Shown one piece after another: positions 61,378 through 64,000 of a DNA stretch of 64,000 nt. Within the stretch, counting starts at the first letter, position 1. Each line of letters starts with the position of its first letter. Under the pieces are notes generated by a model. That model was not told where the DNA came from. It worked only from the letters and a program-made list of their open reading frames with translations, and made no database searches. The translations under genes and the position numbers were made by a program. The DNA is from Streptomyces collinus (GTDB lineage Bacteria > Actinomycetota > Actinomycetes > Streptomycetales > Streptomycetaceae), in assembly GCF_031348265.1 (NCBI RefSeq), contig NZ_CP133771.1, forward strand, positions 2,046,001 to 2,110,000, in the 5' to 3' direction.

Positions 61378-62735
61378 CGCTGACTCCTTCGGAAACGGCG
61401 GACGTTGAACACCATCGCCGGGACGACCAGCAGCAGGAGCAGCACGCCCAGCGCACTGCCGAGTCCCTGGTTGTTGCCGCCGCCGAACGACACCAGCCAC
61501 ATCTGCGTCGCGAGCACGGTCGCGTCCTCCTGCACGGGCCCGGGCGCGATGATGTAGACGAGGTCGAAGACCTTCATCACGTTGATGACGAGAGTGATGA
61601 AGACGACCGACAGGACGGGTGCCAGCAGGGGCACCGTGATCCGGCGGAAGATCTGCCACTCGTTCGCGCCGTCCATCCGTGCCGCCTCCAGGGCGTCCCG
61701 CGGCAGCGTCGACAGACCCGCCCCGATCAGCACCATGGCGAAGCCGGTCCAGATCCACAGGTACGCGCCGATGATCGCCGGGGTGACCAGCGCCGGGCCG
61801 AGCCAGGAGACGCCCTCGTAGGGCTGGGCGAAGTTCGACGACGGCAGTCTCACCTCGTAGGAGCCCGATGCGAGGCCCTCGAAGCGGAAGGAACCGTCGG
61901 CGGCCGTGGTGGTCGCGGCGATCGCCTCGCCGTCGCGGACCGCCTCGACCTTCATCTCCGGCAGCCCGCTCTCCCGCCGGTCGACCTTGCCCTGCTCCCC
62001 TCCCCCGCCGGGCGTGAAGTCCAGGTAGACGACACCGCGCAGTTCGTCGGCGGCGGCCTTGCGCCCCGCCGCCGCGTACGCCGGCTCGGCCCCGCCCGGC
62101 AGGTCGCCGGGCTGCACACCGACCAGGCCCAGCGCCACGGCGTCCCCGGGCGCCACGCTCGTACTCGTGCGGTACGAGCCGTCCTTGTCCTTCGTCAGGC
62201 CGTGGGCGTCCCGCGCCCGGGCCGTCGGATAGGAGGACTCCCCCTTGAAGGCGTCGTGGACGGAGACCACCGCCGCGTTGAGCACGCCCTTGTCGGGGTC
62301 CTCGTCGTAGGCGAGGCGGAAGATGATGCCGGCGGCGAGGAAGGAGACCGCCATCGGCATGAAGAGGAGCAGCTTGAAGGCCGTGGCCCAGCGGACCTTC
62401 TCCACCAGTACGGCGAGGATCAGCCCGAGGCCGGTGAGCAGGGCCGGGGCGATGACGACCCAGATGGCCGTGTTGCGGACGGCCTTGAGGGTCGCCGGGT
62501 CGCGGAACATCTCGGCGTAGTTGTCGCCGCCGACGAAGCTCGTCCCGGAGGCGTCGAAGAAGCTGCGGCCGATGCTGAACAGCACGGGGTAGACGACGAG
62601 CGCGCCGAGCAGCAGCAGCGCGGGCAGCACGAACAGCAGGGCGATGATCTTCCCGCGCCGGCGCAGTCGCCGGGTGCGGTCGGCGACCGGGCCGGGCGGT
62701 GGGGGGCTCGTCTCTTGCACGAGGGTCGCTGTCAT
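61374..62735 (-). CDS. Carbohydrate ABC permease (MalF type) with large inserted domain
   Basis: A 453-residue protein, about 150 residues longer than usual MalF-type permeases. Helices at about 30-50, 90-110 and 120-145 are followed by an insertion of roughly residues 150-310 before the remaining helices and the EAA loop DALEAARMDGANEWQIFRRITVP. The inserted part is hydrophilic and ends with ESGLPEMKVEAVRDGEAIAATTTAADGSFRFEGLASGSYEVRLP, the pattern of a prealbumin-like/SdrD-B-type beta-sandwich. By topology it should face outside. E. coli MalF also has a periplasmic loop that contacts the binding protein; this one is of a different fold. Confidence 0.9.
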   Translation of the reverse strand: MTATLVQETSPPPPGPVADRTRRLRRRGKIIALLFVLPALLLLGALVVYPVLFSIGRSFFDASGTSFVGGDNYAEMFRDPATLKAVRNTAIWVVIAPALLTGLGLILAVLVEKVRWATAFKLLLFMPMAVSFLAAGIIFRLAYDEDPDKGVLNAAVVSVHDAFKGESSYPTARARDAHGLTKDKDGSYRTSTSVAPGDAVALGLVGVQPGDLPGGAEPAYAAAGRKAAADELRGVVYLDFTPGGGGEQGKVDRRESGLPEMKVEAVRDGEAIAATTTAADGSFRFEGLASGSYEVRLPSSNFAQPYEGVSWLGPALVTPAIIGAYLWIWTGFAMVLIGAGLSTLPRDALEAARMDGANEWQIFRRITVPLLAPVLSVVFITLVINVMKVFDLVYIIAPGPVQEDATVLATQMWLVSFGGGNNQGLGSALGVLLLLLVVPAMVFNVRRFRRSQR

Positions 62736-62741
62736 GGCGTA

Positions 62742-64000
62742 TCAGTCCTGGTACGCCTTGGCCGCCGCGGCCTCCAGCTTCGCCGCGGTGCCCTTCGGGT
62801 CGGACGGGTCGCGCAGGAAGTCCTGGAGGAGCTTCCACTCGCCGGTGCCCTTCGTGCCGCCGAACGCGGCCGGGGCCTGGTCGGACATGTCGAAGCGGAC
62901 CGAGTCCCCGGCCTGGACGAGGGACTTGGCGGTGGCGCGGGTGACGTCGTCGCCGTAGGAGGCGAGGTCGACCTTCTTGTTCGGGGAGAGGAAGCCGCCG
63001 GCCTCGGCCCACACCGCGGAGGCCTCGGGCGTCGAGAGGTACTCCAGGAGGGCCTGGGCTGCCTTCTGGTTCTTGCCGTCCTTGAGGACGACGGCGGCGT
63101 CTCCGCCGCTGACGACCGGTGCCTCACCGCCGCCGACCGCCGGGAACGGGAAGAAGTTCGCGTCCTGGCCGACCTTCTTGCCGAACTGGTCCTTGGCGAC
63201 ACCGGCGACGAAGTCGCCCTCGTAGACCATGCCGGCCTCGGGCTCGGGGCCGAACACCTTCTCCACCGAGCCGGGGAAGTCGGTGTTCAGGGCGCCCTTC
63301 TGGCCGCCGGCGATGAGCTGCTTGTCCTTGAAGAGCTTGCCGAGGGTGGTGAGGGCGTTGACGACGGACGCGTCGGTCCACTTCAACTTGTGGGCGGCGA
63401 GGGCGTCGTACTTCTCGGGTCCGGCCTGGGAGAGGTAGACGTTCTCGAACCAGTCGGTGAGGGTCCAGCCGTCCTGTCCGGCGACGGAGAACGCGGCGAG
63501 GCCGGAGTCGGACACGGTCTGCCCGGCCTTCAGCATGTCGTCGTAGGTCTTCGGGGGCTTCACGCCGGCCTGTTCGAGGGCCTCGGGGCTGTACCAGACG
63601 GTCGACTTGTGGGCGGCCTTGAAGTACAGGCCGTAGAGGGTGCCGTCGACGCTGCCGTACGTCTTCCACACGGGGGCGTACCCGGCGTCCACGGCCTGCT
63701 CGGTCTTCTTCGACAGCGGCTTGAGCCAGCCCTTCTGCGCGAACTGCTTGAGCACGCCGACCTGCGGGACCATCACGACGTCGGGGGCGTTGCCGCCCTC
63801 GATCTTGCTGCCGACGACGGTGGAGACGTTGTCGCCGGTGGACGTGAACTGCGTCTTGGCGCCGGTCTTCTCGGTGAAGGCGTCGAGCACCTTCTGGAAG
63901 TTCTTCTGCTCGGTGCCGGACCAGACGCCGGCCACGGTGACCGACTGGCCGCTGAGCGCCTTGTCGCCGCCGCCGGCCGAGACGGGTCCGCCGCCGCAGG
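62742..64000 (-). CDS. Sugar ABC transporter substrate-binding lipoprotein (5' end beyond window)
   Basis: About 418 residues are visible. The first readable codons encode CGGGPVSAGGGDKALSGQ, so the lipobox Cys is probably at 63998-63996 and only the signal peptide is missing. The mature protein is an SBP family 1 fold: VTVAGVWSGTEQKNFQKVLDAFTEKTGAKTQF, DVVMVPQVGVLKQFAQKGWLKPL, LYGLYFKAAHKSTVWYSPEALEQAG and GDAAVVLKDGKNQKAAQALLEYL. It is 6 bases upstream of the unusual MalF gene, with which its product must interact. The ligand is unknown. Confidence 0.9.
   Translation of the reverse strand, partial: CGGGPVSAGGGDKALSGQSVTVAGVWSGTEQKNFQKVLDAFTEKTGAKTQFTSTGDNVSTVVGSKIEGGNAPDVVMVPQVGVLKQFAQKGWLKPLSKKTEQAVDAGYAPVWKTYGSVDGTLYGLYFKAAHKSTVWYSPEALEQAGVKPPKTYDDMLKAGQTVSDSGLAAFSVAGQDGWTLTDWFENVYLSQAGPEKYDALAAHKLKWTDASVVNALTTLGKLFKDKQLIAGGQKGALNTDFPGSVEKVFGPEPEAGMVYEGDFVAGVAKDQFGKKVGQDANFFPFPAVGGGEAPVVSGGDAAVVLKDGKNQKAAQALLEYLSTPEASAVWAEAGGFLSPNKKVDLASYGDDVTRATAKSLVQAGDSVRFDMSDQAPAAFGGTKGTGEWKLLQDFLRDPSDPKGTAAKLEAAAAKAYQD

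Overview
The window reads as a Streptomyces chromosome segment. It is strongly GC-rich, GTG and TTG starts are common, and cooperating genes overlap by 4 bp (ATGA or GTGA). The cluster tkt-tal-zwf-opcA-pgl beside ctaA and ctaB, an actinobacterial suf operon headed by a SufR-type regulator, tandem-TerD, Tat-exported PhoX and mycothiol-type TIGR03086 proteins all fit that genus. I see no rRNA, no ordinary tRNA gene, no CRISPR array and no transposase. All coding calls come from reading translations by eye; no database search was run.

Layout. (1) 1-9969, minus strand: plant-polysaccharide and sugar-acid catabolism. A GntR regulator, a DHDPS-fold lyase and an IlvD/Edd aldonate dehydratase are followed by two sugar ABC permeases, a secreted pectate lyase, a Gfo/Idh oxidoreductase, a DUF6807 protein and a GH43 enzyme. 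No binding protein is present for the permeases. (2) 10119-15313: a TIGR03086 protein, an MFS exporter, and a uronate module with divergent 5-dehydro-4-deoxyglucarate dehydratase and uronate dehydrogenase. (3) 15637-20633: DeoR regulator, binding protein, two permeases and a zinc alcohol dehydrogenase, probably polyol use. (4) 20712-26679: small conserved protein, tandem TerD, TetR, a LacI regulator next to the stump of a deleted sugar operon, a VOC protein, and ACC deaminase with its GntR regulator. (5) 26788-30252: the Ro60/TROVE protein gene (rsr), preceded by two RNAs that I read as bacterial Y RNAs, then a phoX-like gene with a PHO box. (6) 30317-40450: hypothetical protein, secreted nuclease, ABM-like protein, DUF3618/holin pair, dapA, dapD, SMR/TetR pair and an AbfB-domain protein. 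(7) 40508-47041: sufR-sufB-sufD-Rieske-sufC-sufS-sufU-sufT. (8) 47203-53422: AAC(3)-like protein, drug-type ABC transporter, heme A and heme O synthesis. (9) 53776-60423: pentose phosphate operon. (10) 60538-64000, minus: a third sugar ABC system whose MalF-type permease carries a large inserted domain.

The most striking item is the rsr locus. Just upstream of rsr and on its strand lie two tandem RNAs sharing the Y-RNA Ro-binding sequence. The proximal one contains every helix of a tRNA in circularly permuted order: the acceptor end is closed by a short loop, the molecule opens through the anticodon stem into the Ro-binding stem, and it ends in a 12-bp terminator-like helix plus a T run. The distal one is a minimal Y RNA without the tRNA-like module. 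Bacterial Y RNAs of the YrlA type are a known class; this paired arrangement is the system in the window that most deserves follow-up.

Other regulatory signals: a PHO box before phoX; a CAAC-N6-GTTG SufR-type operator on the sufR start codon, with an iron-box-like palindrome upstream; an intact promoter plus LacI-type operator now driving only the tail of a permease; and several very long perfect hairpins between convergent genes.
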